A stretch of 64,000 bases of DNA from Comamonadaceae bacterium OTU4NAUVB1. GTDB taxonomy: Bacteria > Pseudomonadota > Gammaproteobacteria > Burkholderiales > Burkholderiaceae_C. A model generated the notes under the pieces. The model was not told the origin of the DNA. It ran no database searches and saw only the letters and a program-made list of their open reading frames with translations. Below are positions 1 through 9,164 of the stretch, piece after piece. A program made the position numbers and the translations under genes. Every line of letters starts with the position of its first letter. Positions within the stretch are counted from its first letter, which is position 1. The stretch covers positions 310,001-374,000 of the forward strand of contig CP099603.1 of assembly GCA_024372625.1 (NCBI GenBank). Reading direction: 5' to 3'.

Positions 1-102
1 CTCGCACAGGATGGTCACCTGGACGTCGGGCACGCCGAGGTCGTGGAGCTGTTCGAGGAACTTGTGGCCGACCATGCCGTGGCCGATGACTGCGATTTTC
101 AT
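1..102 (-). CDS. nirB: Nitrite reductase large subunit NirB, N-terminal fragment (runs off window)
   Basis: Only the first 34 codons are present, starting at the ATG at 102-100 and reading out of the left edge. The visible peptide begins MKIAVIGHGMVGHKFLE, an N-terminal FAD/NAD-binding Rossmann segment (GxGMVG) typical of assimilatory NADH-nitrite reductase NirB in Burkholderiales. The family reduces nitrite to ammonia in the cytoplasm using FAD, a 4Fe-4S centre and siroheme, but none of those downstream domains can be seen here. Another NirB-like FAD-dependent oxidoreductase is possible; the MVGH(K/R)F string favours NirB. Confidence 0.72.
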   Translation of the reverse strand, partial: MKIAVIGHGMVGHKFLEQLHDLGVPDVQVTILCE

Positions 103-441
103 GTGGGGTCCTGCATGCACCCGGTTCCGTGGCGGTGCGGGATGCGTGGCGTGCCGGGAAGGCAGCGCGCATGCAGGGGACTCCCGCCAGGGAATGGATG
201 CGAATCGGGTTGGAACGGGCGGACCGTCGGCCGGGGGCCTGGGGTCCGCTTCAATCCCGCCTTCGTTAGCGGAAGCACCGCGGACCGGAAGCAGCTATGC
301 CCTGGTCGCAGCGATGAGCAGGCAAGCACGTTGCGTGCCAGTGTTTCGGGCCGCCACGGGCCGCGAAAGCCGGGTCGCGGCCCGTGGCGGCGGTCCATCC
401 TGGCGCGACGTCCCCGCTCTGGTGCACGCGCGCACTGACCT
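103..441. other. Gene-free divergent interval between nirB and the DUF2254 gene
   Basis: This 339-bp stretch separates the leftward nirB start from the rightward gene at 442, so it should carry promoters for both. I looked for a GG-N10-GC sigma-54 element and an FNR-type TTGAT-N4-ATCAA site near nirB and found neither. Overlapping reading frames on both strands have no recognisable product. I see nothing else in it. Confidence 0.5.
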
Positions 442-1758
442 ATGCTGCGCCGCATGTCCGAAAAACTGATCTACCTCCTGCGGCGCACGCTGCGCAAGAC
501 CTGGTGGCGCTGCGCGCTGTTCTCGCTCTTCGCGGTGCTCGCCGTGGTGCTCGCCACCGTCCTGGGACCCTGGATTCCGGACCACGTCGCGCTGCGGCTG
601 GGGTCCGACGCCATCGGCAGCCTGCTCAACATCCTGGCCTCCAGCATGCTGACGGTGGCCATCTTCTCGGCCAGCACCATGGTCGGCTCGTTCACCGCCG
701 TCGCCAACAGCGCCACGCCCCGCGCTTCGCAGTTGCTCATCGAGGACACCACGGTGCAGAACACGCTGGCCGTGTTCATCGGCGCCTTCCTGTACGCCGT
801 GATCGCGCTGATCGGCCTGCAGGCGCACCTGTACGGCGACGGCGGGCGGCTGGTGCTGTTCGGCTTCACGATCGTGATGCTGGGGGTGGTGGTGGTGGTG
901 CTGCTGCGCTGGATCGACTACCTGTCGGTGCTCGGCCGGCTGGGCGAGACCATCCGGCGCGTCGAGTCCGCCACGCGCGCGGCCATGGACCAGCGCCTGG
1001 CGAAGCCCCACCTCGGCGGGGTGCCGCAGCCCGAGGGCGCGCGCGGCGCCCATGCGGTCGAGGCGACGGACACCGGTTTCGTGCAGCACGTGTCGATGGA
1101 CATCCTGCAGAAGTGCGCCGAGCGGCTCGACGCCCGGCTGCACCTGCACGTGCTGCCCGGGGCCTTCGTCGATCCCGGCACCCCGCTGGTCAGCAGCGAC
1201 CGGCCCCTGGACGATCCGGCGCGCGCGGCGCTCTCGGACGCGGTGCTCGTGGGGGCCGGGCGCACCTTCGACCACGATCCGCGCTTCGGGATGGTGGTGC
1301 TCGGGGAGATCGCGGCGCGGGCGCTGTCGGCGGCGGTGAACGATCCCGGCACCGCGACCGACGTGATGACCGCCATGGTCAAGGTGCTGGCGCACTGGTC
1401 GGCGCAGAAGGCCCGGCGCGACGGCGACGGGGCGCCGGAGGTGGCGTTCGACCGCGTCAGCGCCCCGGCGCTGGCCGAGGCCGAACTGGTCGAGGACGCC
1501 TTCATGCCGGTCGCGCGCCACGGCGCCTCGGCGGTGGAGGTGGGCATCGCGCTGCAGCGTGCGCTCGCCTCCGTCGGCCGGCTGGGCGGCGCCCTGCCCG
1601 GATCGGCGGCGGCGCTGTCGGCCTACGCGCTCGCGCGCGCACGGCACGCGGGGCTGATGGAAGACGACCTGGCCCTGCTGGCGCGGGCGGCGTCCACGCA
1701 GCGCACGCTGCCGGTGCGCGCGGCGGGTGCCGACCGGTGGCGCGCGCGACCGGACTGA
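442..1758 (+). CDS. DUF2254 family integral membrane protein
   Basis: A 438-residue protein with an N-terminal membrane half and a soluble C-terminal half, the architecture of the DUF2254 family (predicted membrane proteins of unknown function). Hydrophobic helices are visible at about residues 24-45, 60-82, 108-128 and 138-155, followed by a cytoplasmic region holding the family-like stretch ALSAAVNDPGTATD (about residues 293-306). A second ATG at 454 (MSEKL) is an equally good start; neither has an obvious Shine-Dalgarno. It is monocistronic and converges on the tannase-like gene with a hairpin between them. The biochemical role is unknown. Confidence 0.82.
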   Translation: MLRRMSEKLIYLLRRTLRKTWWRCALFSLFAVLAVVLATVLGPWIPDHVALRLGSDAIGSLLNILASSMLTVAIFSASTMVGSFTAVANSATPRASQLLIEDTTVQNTLAVFIGAFLYAVIALIGLQAHLYGDGGRLVLFGFTIVMLGVVVVVLLRWIDYLSVLGRLGETIRRVESATRAAMDQRLAKPHLGGVPQPEGARGAHAVEATDTGFVQHVSMDILQKCAERLDARLHLHVLPGAFVDPGTPLVSSDRPLDDPARAALSDAVLVGAGRTFDHDPRFGMVVLGEIAARALSAAVNDPGTATDVMTAMVKVLAHWSAQKARRDGDGAPEVAFDRVSAPALAEAELVEDAFMPVARHGASAVEVGIALQRALASVGRLGGALPGSAAALSAYALARARHAGLMEDDLALLARAASTQRTLPVRAAGADRWRARPD

Positions 1759-1761
1759 GCG

Positions 1762-1782
1762 CGGCCGCCGCGCCGGCGGCCG
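1762..1782. terminator. Hairpin between convergent genes
   Basis: A perfect 9-bp inverted repeat (CGGCCGCCG / CGGCGGCCG) with a 3-base loop lies between the stop of the DUF2254 gene (1758) and the stop of the tannase-like gene (1805). No T-tract follows on either side, so if it terminates it would be an imperfect, possibly bidirectional, terminator. Confidence 0.45.
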
Positions 1783-1804
1783 AGCCCGTGCCCGTGCACG
1801 GTGC

Positions 1805-3544
1805 CTAGCGGCAGCTGAAGCTCGCCGCGTCCTCCACGTCGCCGGTGCCCCGGTAGTGCGCCACCTGCGGGTAGGGGCACAGCGGCCGCGTGCGGGTGGG
1901 CGACCAGCCCGGCGGCAACTCGGGATTCGCGCCGCCGGCGTTGCCCGGGCCGCGCGCCGCCGCGACGACCCGGTCGGGCGTCCGGCCCTGCTCGACCCAG
2001 GCCACCAGCGCGCTCACCATGTCGAACTGGTCGGTGGCGGGGCCGGCGCCGCAGTGGTTCATGCCCGGCACCAGGTAGAGCCGGGCGAAGTCGTCGGCGC
2101 TGCCGCCGTAGGCGCTGCGCAGGCGGTCGTACCAGGCGGCGGTGTCGTCGGGGGAGAACACGCCATCGCTCACGCCGTGGTAGATCATCATCTTGGCGCC
2201 CCGGCCGCGCAGGGCCGACAGGTGGCCGGCCTCGGGCGGCGTCATGAACGAGAGCGACGACTCGGTGTAGAGCGCATTCGTCGCGGCGATCTTCGGGGCA
2301 TCGGTGTCCATGCTGAAACCGAGCGCGAAGGCCCGCGTGTCGGCCAGGATCGAGACCGGCGCCGGCGGCACCTGGAAGATGAACCCCACCGCCACCGGGT
2401 CGCGCGCCGCGCCGATCGACGAGTTGAACTTCCAGCCCGCCCAGTTGGTGCTGGTGATGCCGGCGTCCCACGGGAACGAAGCGTAGATCGCCTCGCCCCG
2501 GCCGTTGCGGGCGCCCGCGAAGACGTTGTCCAGCGCCGTCTTCTGCGCGCCGCTCAGGCAACTGCCCGTGCGCGCGCCGGTGCAGGTGGGCACGTCGCGT
2601 GCCAGCGAGAAGGCGGCCTTGCAGGCCTGGACGTCCTGCACCAGACCGTCGGTGGCGCCGTCGAGGGCGTCGCAGCGGTCCAGCACGCGGGCGGCGACCA
2701 GGGCGCGTTCGGGCACGGTGAAGGCGCTCGACAGGTCGGTGGCGCTGGTCGCGACGGCATTGAGCTGCTGGGCGCCGTAGAGTTGGGCGACGGCGGCCTT
2801 GGGCAGGTTGAAGCCGGGGTTGCCGGCCAGGATGCCGTCGTACTGGTCGGCGTAGCGCGCCGCGCCGACCATGGCGTGGCGCCCGCCGTTGGAGCAGCCC
2901 ACCAGGTAGGAGCGGTCGGGCGCCTTGCCGTAGGCGGTGGCGATCAGCGCCTTGGCCATGGGCGTGAGCTTGCCGACGGCCTGGTAGCCGTAGTCCAGCC
3001 GCGCCTGCGGGTCGAGGCCGAACAGCGGGTTCTGCGCCGCGCCGTGGCCGGCGTCCGAGGTGATGACGGCGAAGCCCTGCCGCAGTCCGTTGGTGAGCGG
3101 CCCGCCGCCGCCGATGCCGCCCGTGGCGGTGCCGACGACGCCGTCGGTGCCGCCGTTGACCTGGTGGAAGAAGCGGCCGTTCCAGTCGCGCGGCAGCCGC
3201 ATCTCGAAGCCGATCGCGTAGGTCTGGCCGTCCACCGGACTGGTGCGGCTGAACATCCGGCCGGTGACCTGGCAATGCTCGCCCACCGGCTGGCCGGCGA
3301 CCCCGAGGGTGCCCGCCGGCACCAGCGTGGCGCCCGTGAAGGTGGTGTCGGCGAAGGCCGCGCGGCCGGCGAGGTCCGCGCACGCGCGCAGCGTCGCGGG
3401 CGTGGCCGCCGCGAGCCGGGGCGGCGTGGGGTAGGGCGGCGCGTCGTCGCCCGAGCCGCCGCCGCAGGCGGACAGCAGCAGGCCCGACAAGGCCAGCGCG
3501 AGGGCGCGGCCGGACGACGGGCGGTCGATGGAGGATGGCGACAT
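1805..3544 (-). CDS. Tannase/feruloyl esterase family lipoprotein
   Basis: A 579-residue alpha/beta hydrolase of the tannase/feruloyl esterase family, which cleaves ester bonds of galloyl or hydroxycinnamoyl esters. The ATG at 3544 gives a lipoprotein signal with lipobox LLSAC (Cys at about residue 27), followed by Gly-rich linker, so the enzyme is probably anchored at the outer membrane or in the periplasm. The nucleophile elbow is GCSNGG within a stretch ending GGRHAM, and a C-terminal GMNHCGAG contains the presumed catalytic His. Paired Cys residues agree with the disulfides of this family. It is transcribed divergently from the paoABC-type operon. The exact substrate cannot be told. Confidence 0.85.
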   Translation of the reverse strand: MSPSSIDRPSSGRALALALSGLLLSACGGGSGDDAPPYPTPPRLAAATPATLRACADLAGRAAFADTTFTGATLVPAGTLGVAGQPVGEHCQVTGRMFSRTSPVDGQTYAIGFEMRLPRDWNGRFFHQVNGGTDGVVGTATGGIGGGGPLTNGLRQGFAVITSDAGHGAAQNPLFGLDPQARLDYGYQAVGKLTPMAKALIATAYGKAPDRSYLVGCSNGGRHAMVGAARYADQYDGILAGNPGFNLPKAAVAQLYGAQQLNAVATSATDLSSAFTVPERALVAARVLDRCDALDGATDGLVQDVQACKAAFSLARDVPTCTGARTGSCLSGAQKTALDNVFAGARNGRGEAIYASFPWDAGITSTNWAGWKFNSSIGAARDPVAVGFIFQVPPAPVSILADTRAFALGFSMDTDAPKIAATNALYTESSLSFMTPPEAGHLSALRGRGAKMMIYHGVSDGVFSPDDTAAWYDRLRSAYGGSADDFARLYLVPGMNHCGAGPATDQFDMVSALVAWVEQGRTPDRVVAAARGPGNAGGANPELPPGWSPTRTRPLCPYPQVAHYRGTGDVEDAASFSCR

Positions 3545-3832
3545 GAGGAAGGGCTCCGGTGGGGATGGGGGTGGCGAGGGCGTGTGGCACGTGCCGGCGC
3601 CGGGCCCGACCTTAGGGGTCGCCGGGGCGTCTGAACATCGTGGTTGCCCCCAGGACCGCCCCGATGGCGGGCGGCGCCAGCGCGTCCACTCCTACGAGCG
3701 AACCCGCCCGCTCCCACGGCCCGGGTCGATCCGCGTTTCCATACTGGGTCCACGGATTGCCCGCGGGCGGCCGGCCCTGGAGCCGGCCGCGCACGTCCGG
3801 CGGCGACCGACCCCACGAACAAGGAAGAACCC

Positions 3833-4492
3833 ATGGACCTCAATCGACAACTGCCGATGACGCGGCGCGGCGTCCTGGCCGCCGCCGGCGCCGGTGCCTC
3901 CACCGCCCTGTGCGCCGCCCCCGCCGCGGCCCAGAACAATGCCGCCGCCGCAGCGGGCGGCACCCGTCCGCTGGACCCGTCGATGTCGCGCGTGTCGATC
4001 ACGGTGAACGGCCAGGTCCAGCAGATGGAACTGGACACGCGCACCACGCTGCTCGACGCGCTGCGCGAGCACCTGCACCTGACGGGCACCAAGAAGGGCT
4101 GCGACCACGGCCAGTGCGGCGCGTGCACGGTCATGGCCGACGGCCAGCGCATCAATTCCTGCCTCACGCTCGCGGTCATGCACGACGGCGGCTCGGTCAC
4201 CACCATCGAGGGCATGGGCACGCCGCAGAAGCTCCACCCGCTGCAGGCGGCCTTCGTCAAGCACGACGGCTACCAGTGCGGCTATTGCACACCCGGGCAG
4301 ATCTGCTCGGCCGCCGGCGCGATCCAGGAGATGCAGCAGGGCATCCCCAGCCACGTGACGGGCGACCTCACGGCCAAGCCGCTGCTGTCGGCCGCCGAAC
4401 TGCGCGAGCGGATGAGCGGCAACATCTGCCGCTGCGGCGCCTACAGCAACATCGTCGACGCCATCTCGGAAGTCGCGGGAGTCAAGGCATGA
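3833..4492 (+). CDS. paoA: Periplasmic aldehyde oxidoreductase, 2Fe-2S subunit (PaoA-type)
   Basis: A 219-residue small subunit of a xanthine-oxidase-family molybdoenzyme. The ATG at 3833 has an AAGGAAG Shine-Dalgarno and gives a Tat signal peptide (MTRRGVL at residues 9-15, hydrophobic run, AxA near 30-33). The ferredoxin-type cluster is C90, C95, C98 and C110; the second cluster uses C149, C152, C199 and C201. Size and signal match E. coli PaoA (about 229 residues). It passes electrons from the molybdenum centre to FAD in the next subunit. The stop overlaps the start of the FAD subunit (ATGA), indicating translational coupling. Exported aldehyde detoxification is the family role; the substrate is inferred only. 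Confidence 0.9.
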   Translation: MDLNRQLPMTRRGVLAAAGAGASTALCAAPAAAQNNAAAAAGGTRPLDPSMSRVSITVNGQVQQMELDTRTTLLDALREHLHLTGTKKGCDHGQCGACTVMADGQRINSCLTLAVMHDGGSVTTIEGMGTPQKLHPLQAAFVKHDGYQCGYCTPGQICSAAGAIQEMQQGIPSHVTGDLTAKPLLSAAELRERMSGNICRCGAYSNIVDAISEVAGVKA

Positions 4493-5439
4493 AGAGCTTC
4501 ACCTACGAACGCGCGACCACGCCGGCGGACGCCCTGGCGAAGGCGCAGAAGTCGGCCGAGACGCGTTTCATCGCCGGGGGCACCAACCTGCTGGACCTGA
4601 TGAAGCTGGAGATCGAGACCCCGACCCACCTGGTGGACCTCAACCGCCTGGGCCTGAAGGCGATCGAGCCCACGGCCGAGGGCGGCCTGCGCATCGGCGC
4701 GATGGTCAGCAACACCCAGCTCGCGGCCGACGAGCGCGTGCGCCGCGACTACGGCGTGCTGTCGCGGGCGCTGCTCGCGGGCGCCTCGGGGCAGCTGCGC
4801 AACAAGGCCTCCACCGCCGGCAACCTGCTCCAGCGCACGCGCTGCCCGTATTTCTACGACACCAACCAGGCCTGCAACAAGCGCCAGCCCGGCAGCGGCT
4901 GCGCCGCCATCGGCGGCTACAGCAAGCAGCTGGCGGTGGTGGGCGTGAGCGACGCGTGCATCGCCACGCACCCGAGCGACATGGCCGTGGCCATGCGGGT
5001 GCTCGACGCGCAGGTCGAGACCCTGCGCCCGGACGGATCGAAGCGGGTCATCCCGATCGCCGACTTCCACAAGCTGCCGGGCACCACGCCCCACATCGAG
5101 ACCGAACTGCAGCGCGGCGAGCTGATCACGGCCGTGACACTGCCTGCGCCTCTGGGCGGCACCCACATCTACCGCAAGGTGCGCGACCGCGCGTCCTACG
5201 CCTTCGCGCTGGTGTCGGTGGCCGCGGTGCTGCAGAAGGACGGCACGGGCCGGGTCGCCATCGGCGGCGTGGCCCACAAGCCCTGGCGCCTGGCGAGCGC
5301 CGACGCGCTGCTGCCGCGCGGCTCGAAGGCCGTGGCCGACGCGCTGTTCGCCCAGGCGAAGCCGACCGAACACAACGCCTACAAGCTCCCGCTGGTGGAG
5401 CGCACGCTCGCCGCGACCCTGGCCCAAGCGAGGACCTGA
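4489..5439 (+). CDS. paoB: Aldehyde oxidoreductase, FAD-binding subunit with 4Fe-4S insert (PaoB-type)
   Basis: A 316-residue FAD-binding subunit (CO dehydrogenase flavoprotein family), nearly the length of E. coli PaoB. The FAD phosphate loop is [13 protein letters not shown] (about residues 27-39), and ASTAGNLLQ follows near residue 107. Four cysteines, C119, C129, C138 and C157, form the extra 4Fe-4S site found in PaoB and 4-hydroxybenzoyl-CoA reductase but not in xanthine dehydrogenases. It has no signal peptide and would be carried through the Tat pathway with PaoA. It overlaps paoA by 4 nt and is followed after 8 nt by the molybdenum subunit. Confidence 0.9.
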   Translation: MKSFTYERATTPADALAKAQKSAETRFIAGGTNLLDLMKLEIETPTHLVDLNRLGLKAIEPTAEGGLRIGAMVSNTQLAADERVRRDYGVLSRALLAGASGQLRNKASTAGNLLQRTRCPYFYDTNQACNKRQPGSGCAAIGGYSKQLAVVGVSDACIATHPSDMAVAMRVLDAQVETLRPDGSKRVIPIADFHKLPGTTPHIETELQRGELITAVTLPAPLGGTHIYRKVRDRASYAFALVSVAAVLQKDGTGRVAIGGVAHKPWRLASADALLPRGSKAVADALFAQAKPTEHNAYKLPLVERTLAATLAQART

Positions 5440-5447
5440 GGACCATC

Positions 5448-7643
5448 ATGAAATTCGAGACCCCCGCCACCACCAACCCGATCGACCAGCTGAAGGTCGT
5501 GGGCCAGCCCCTCGACCGCGTCGACGGACGCCTGAAGACCACCGGCACGGCGCGCTACGCCTACGAGCACCATGACGTCGCGCCCCGCCAGGCCTACGGC
5601 TACGTCGTCGGCGCCGGCATCGCCAAGGGCCGCATCGCGTCCATCGACCAGGCCGCCGCCAAGGCCGCGCCCGGCGTGCTCGCCGTCGTCACGGCGGCCA
5701 ACGCCGGCAAGCTCGGCAAGGGCGCCATGAACACCGCCCGGCTGCTCGGCGGCCCGACCATCGAGCACTACCACCAGGCCATCGCGGTGGTCGTGGCCGA
5801 GACCTTCGAGCAGGCGCGCGCCGCCGCGCAGCTGCTGAAGGTGACCTACGACAAGGCGCCGGGCAACTACGACCTCGAGAAGGCCAAGGCCACCCAGCGC
5901 CGCACCGTGGACAAGGACAAGAAGGTGGGCGACTTCGCCACCGCCTTCGACCGCGCCGAGGTGCGCCTGGACCTGACCTACACCACCCCCGACCATTCGC
6001 ACGCCATGATGGAGCCGCACGCCACCACCGCCGTGTGGAACGGCGACCAGCTCACCGTCTGGACCAGCAGCCAGATGGTCGACTGGTTCGCCGGCGACCT
6101 GGCCAAGACCCTGGCGATCCCGAAGTCGAAGGTGCGCATCGTCTCGCCGTTCGTCGGTGGCGGCTTCGGCGGCAAGCTGTTCCTGCGCTCGGACACGGTG
6201 CTCGCGGCGCTCGGCGCGCGCGCGGCGGGCCGGCCCGTGAAGGTCACGCTGCAGCGGCCGCTGATCGCCAACAACACGACGCACCGCCCGGCCACCATCC
6301 AGCGCCTGCGCCTGGGCACCACGGCGCAGGGCAAGATCACGGCCGTCGCGCACGAGACGTGGTCGGGCAACCTGTCCGGCGGCGACCCGGAGGACGGCTC
6401 GGCGCAGACCGCGATGCTCTATGCCGGCGCCCATCGCCTGACCGGCACCCGCCTGACCGCGCTGGACCTGCCCGAGGGCAACGCCATGCGCGCGCCCGGC
6501 GAGGCCCCCGGCCTGATGGCGCTGGAAGCCTTCATGGACGAGGCCGCGGAACGGCTGAAGCTCGATCCGATCGAGTTCCGGGTCATGAACGACACCCAGG
6601 TCGATCCGGCCAAGCCCGAGCGCCGCTTCTCCCAGCGCCAGCTGGTGCAGTGCCTGCGCCTGGGCGCGGAGCGCTTCGGCTGGAATCGCCGCGACGCCAC
6701 GCCCGCCCGCGTGCGCGACGGCGATTGGCTGGTCGGCATGGGCGTGGCGGCCGCCTACCGCGAGAACGCGGTGAAGAAGTCGGGCGCGCGCGTGCGGCTC
6801 GATGGCCGGGGCATCGTGACGGTGGAGACCGACATGACCGACATCGGCACCGGCAGCTACACGATCATCGCGCAGACCGCCGCCGAGATGATGGGCGTGC
6901 CGATCGAGCGCGTGGTGGTGCGTCTGGGCGATTCGACCTTCCCGGTGTCGGCGGGCTCGGGGGGGCAGTGGGGCGCCAACAGTTCCACCTCGGGCGTCTA
7001 CGCCGCCTGCGCCAAGCTGCGCGAACTGATCGCCAAGCGCGCCGACATGCCCGTGGGCGCCGCCGTCTTCGCCAACGGCAACGTGTCGGCAGACGGCAAG
7101 ACCGTGGCCCTGACCGAGGTCGGTGGCGGCCAGGAACTGGTGGCCGAGGACACGCTGGAGTTCGGCAAGCTCGACAAGGAATTCCAGCAGTCGACCTTCG
7201 GCGCGCATTTCGTGGAAGTGGGCGTCCACGCGTACACCAGCGAGGTGCGGGTGCGCCGGATGCTCGCCGTCTGCGCGGCGGGCCGCATCCTGAACCCGAA
7301 GACCGCGCGCAGCCAGGTCATCGGCGCGATGACCATGGGCGCCGGCGCGGCGCTGATGGAGGAGCTGGCGATCGACGAGCGGCAGGGCTTCTTCGTCAAC
7401 CACGACCTCGCGGGCTACGAGGTGCCGGTGCACGCCGACATGCCGCACCAGGACGTGATCTTCCTGGACGAGACCGATCCCATCTCTTCGCCCATGAAGG
7501 CCAAGGGCGTGGGCGAGCTGGGCATCTGCGGGGTCGGCGCGGCCGTGGGCAACGCCGTCTACAACGCCACCGGCGTGCGGGTGCGCGACTACCCGATCAC
7601 GGTGGACAAGCTGATCGGCAAGCTGCCCGCGATCGACGTCTGA
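5448..7643 (+). CDS. paoC: Aldehyde oxidoreductase, molybdenum-cofactor subunit (PaoC-type)
   Basis: A 731-residue catalytic subunit, almost exactly the length of E. coli PaoC (732). The N-terminal ald_Xan_dh a/b hammerhead domain (GRLKTTGTARYAYE, about residues 26-40) is followed by molybdopterin-binding segments FVGGGFGGK and MRAPGEAPG. The catalytic base is the Glu of KGVGELGICG (E690). It would bind molybdopterin cytosine dinucleotide and oxidise aldehydes to acids. No gene for the MCD-insertion chaperone (PaoD/XdhC type) is found in this window, so maturation must depend on a gene elsewhere. A hairpin at 7788-7819 probably ends the transcript. Confidence 0.9.
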   Translation: MKFETPATTNPIDQLKVVGQPLDRVDGRLKTTGTARYAYEHHDVAPRQAYGYVVGAGIAKGRIASIDQAAAKAAPGVLAVVTAANAGKLGKGAMNTARLLGGPTIEHYHQAIAVVVAETFEQARAAAQLLKVTYDKAPGNYDLEKAKATQRRTVDKDKKVGDFATAFDRAEVRLDLTYTTPDHSHAMMEPHATTAVWNGDQLTVWTSSQMVDWFAGDLAKTLAIPKSKVRIVSPFVGGGFGGKLFLRSDTVLAALGARAAGRPVKVTLQRPLIANNTTHRPATIQRLRLGTTAQGKITAVAHETWSGNLSGGDPEDGSAQTAMLYAGAHRLTGTRLTALDLPEGNAMRAPGEAPGLMALEAFMDEAAERLKLDPIEFRVMNDTQVDPAKPERRFSQRQLVQCLRLGAERFGWNRRDATPARVRDGDWLVGMGVAAAYRENAVKKSGARVRLDGRGIVTVETDMTDIGTGSYTIIAQTAAEMMGVPIERVVVRLGDSTFPVSAGSGGQWGANSSTSGVYAACAKLRELIAKRADMPVGAAVFANGNVSADGKTVALTEVGGGQELVAEDTLEFGKLDKEFQQSTFGAHFVEVGVHAYTSEVRVRRMLAVCAAGRILNPKTARSQVIGAMTMGAGAALMEELAIDERQGFFVNHDLAGYEVPVHADMPHQDVIFLDETDPISSPMKAKGVGELGICGVGAAVGNAVYNATGVRVRDYPITVDKLIGKLPAIDV

Positions 7644-7787
7644 TCGGACGACTTTCCTACGGAAGCGAGTCAGCACGTCGCGTGCGCCCGACAGAGCGTG
7701 CGAATGCTGACTTTCTTCACGGGGCGAAGCACTTCCTGCCGGGCGCGGACGACACATCAGGACACATTTCAGTGACGCTCGACGCAC

Positions 7788-7819
7788 CGCGAACCGCTCC
7801 ATTCCGGAGCGGTTTCGCG
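7788..7819 (+). terminator. Stem-loop downstream of paoC
   Basis: CGCGAACCGCTCC pairs with GGAGCGGTTTCGCG around a 5-base loop (ATTCC); one extra T in the 3' arm bulges. It lies 145 bp after paoC and 30 bp before the next start codon. The T-run afterwards is weak, so either a terminator for the molybdoenzyme operon or a leader structure of the next gene is possible. Confidence 0.5.
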
Positions 7820-7848
7820 TTCAACCTCCGTCAAGCCAGGACCTCCTC

Positions 7849-8151
7849 ATGAACCCGTCCGTCCACCCGTCTTCCACCCCGCCCATGCCCTTCGACGCCT
7901 CGCAGATCAGCCTCGTGCTCGAACTGCTGGACATGCGCACGCTGGCGCCGAAGGAAACCGCCGCGCGCTTCTTCCGCCTCGGCGACGAAGCGGTCTTTTC
8001 CGCCGGTCAGCAGGAAGCGGTCGAGTGGCTGTTCGAGCTCGAGGACGACCAGATCGCCGACGTGCTGATGGAATTCGCCGACGACGAAGCGCGCGACATC
8101 GTGCGCGACCAGTTGCTGCACGAAGCCCGCCTGGACTACGTGATCGCCTGA
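7849..8151 (+). CDS. Small acidic protein of unknown function
   Basis: A 100-residue acidic protein that I do not recognise. The first 18 residues are Pro/Ser rich; the rest looks mostly helical with many Asp and Glu (for example EWLFELEDDQIADVLMEFA and DDEARDIVRDQLL). An AGGA lies about 9 nt before the ATG. No signal peptide or membrane segment is visible. Its 3' end overlaps the end of the oppositely transcribed oxygenase-like gene by 16 nt, so the two transcripts are antisense to each other over their tails. Codon use is like its neighbours, favouring a real gene. Confidence 0.65.
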   Translation: MNPSVHPSSTPPMPFDASQISLVLELLDMRTLAPKETAARFFRLGDEAVFSAGQQEAVEWLFELEDDQIADVLMEFADDEARDIVRDQLLHEARLDYVIA

Positions 8152-8834
8152 TCGGGCGTCGGCAGGAAACGGCCGGACGCCGGACACAGCCGGGCCGGCT
8201 CGCCATCCAGCCACAACCCTCCCTCGCCTTCCTCGCCTGAATCCTCCTCAGCCGCCACCGGTGCGTCGTCGACGACGATGCCCAGGGCGCGCGCCACGCG
8301 CGGGTCCGACAGGGGCAGCTCCCAGGTCAGGAAGACCTGATCACGATCGCCGCCCGGCCTGAAATCGACGGCGTCGAAACGGTCCCCGCCGCGTGGCACG
8401 ACGGCATGCGGCTGGCCCGTGTCGAAGACCAGCATCGTCCCGCGCGTCAGCGCGATCCTCCGGTCCGCCACGGGAAAACGCACGTCCAGCCCCCGGTCGT
8501 CGCTCAGGAAGAGGTTGCAGAAGACCGAGCCGCCGTACTGCGCGGCGTCGTGGTGGTAGCGCGCGCCCCGGCACGCCATCAGCGCGACGTCGGCGGTGGC
8601 CAGCACGTCGGGCAGCCCGAGCGTGCGCAGCCAGGCCGATGCCGTCTCGACGCAGCGCCTGAAATCCGGCCAACGCAGCCGCGCGCGCGGCAGCGACAGC
8701 GGCTCGACATCGCCGGGTTCCAGCCGGAGGTGGGTGGCGATCTCGCGCGCCCAGTCCGCCACGAGCCGCGCCGGCAGCGCCGGAACCTCGACCACGCCCG
8801 CATGCACGATGCCGCTCACGCTCCGGGTGCGCAT
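8136..8834 (-). CDS. 2OG-Fe(II) oxygenase-like protein
   Basis: A 232-residue protein with the signature of a 2-oxoglutarate/Fe(II) double-stranded beta-helix enzyme: YHHDAAQYGGSVFCNLFL supplies a candidate H-x-D pair, and DTGQPHAVVPRG supplies the distal His. Residues 1-90 are helical with no recognised motif. The ATG at 8834 was chosen because upstream translation is Pro/Arg-rich and unlike protein; no good Shine-Dalgarno is seen. It faces the small protein at 7849 and diverges from the catalase gene. The substrate is unknown; the domain call rests on the His/Asp/His pattern alone. Confidence 0.65.
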   Translation of the reverse strand: MRTRSVSGIVHAGVVEVPALPARLVADWAREIATHLRLEPGDVEPLSLPRARLRWPDFRRCVETASAWLRTLGLPDVLATADVALMACRGARYHHDAAQYGGSVFCNLFLSDDRGLDVRFPVADRRIALTRGTMLVFDTGQPHAVVPRGGDRFDAVDFRPGGDRDQVFLTWELPLSDPRVARALGIVVDDAPVAAEEDSGEEGEGGLWLDGEPARLCPASGRFLPTPDQAIT

Positions 8835-9164
8835 CGCGTCCGTGCCGGAGTAGCGCGAGCGCAGTCGCCCGGCGTACGGCGGCACGGGTGGAGAGTCGGG
8901 CGGAGGGTCGATCGGTCGCACCGGTCGATTGTCGGCATGGACGAGAAGGACCGCCGGCCGGCCGGTCCGCGCCGTCGGTCGAGCAGGTCCGAAGGTCGCC
9001 GCGGTCGAACGGCGCGCTGGCGCCCAGGCCGCGGCCAGCGTCCTCGGGAGGCACCTCGCGGTCACCACGTCGCGCGGCCGTTCGGCGGCATTCCCCCACG
9101 CGGCCGGCGCGGCCCCGCTGTTAGAGTCCGCCGCCCTTCGACGACAACACCAAGAAAACTTCCC
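8835..9164. other. Gene-free divergent interval upstream of the catalase gene
   Basis: This 330-bp stretch holds the promoters for the leftward oxygenase-like gene and the rightward catalase/cytochrome b561 pair. I could not identify a convincing -35/-10 or operator. Translation in all frames is Pro/Arg-rich noise. Confidence 0.4.

Noticed and set aside
103..441. Sigma-54 or FNR site upstream of nirB
   Set aside because: Nearest GG...GC pairs have the wrong spacing, and no TTGAT-N4-ATCAA sequence is present.
5379..7802. Long antisense frame (about 807 codons) opposite paoC
   Set aside because: Low-complexity His/Arg/Gly/Ala-rich translation, typical of GC-rich third-position shadows; paoC on the other strand is unambiguous.
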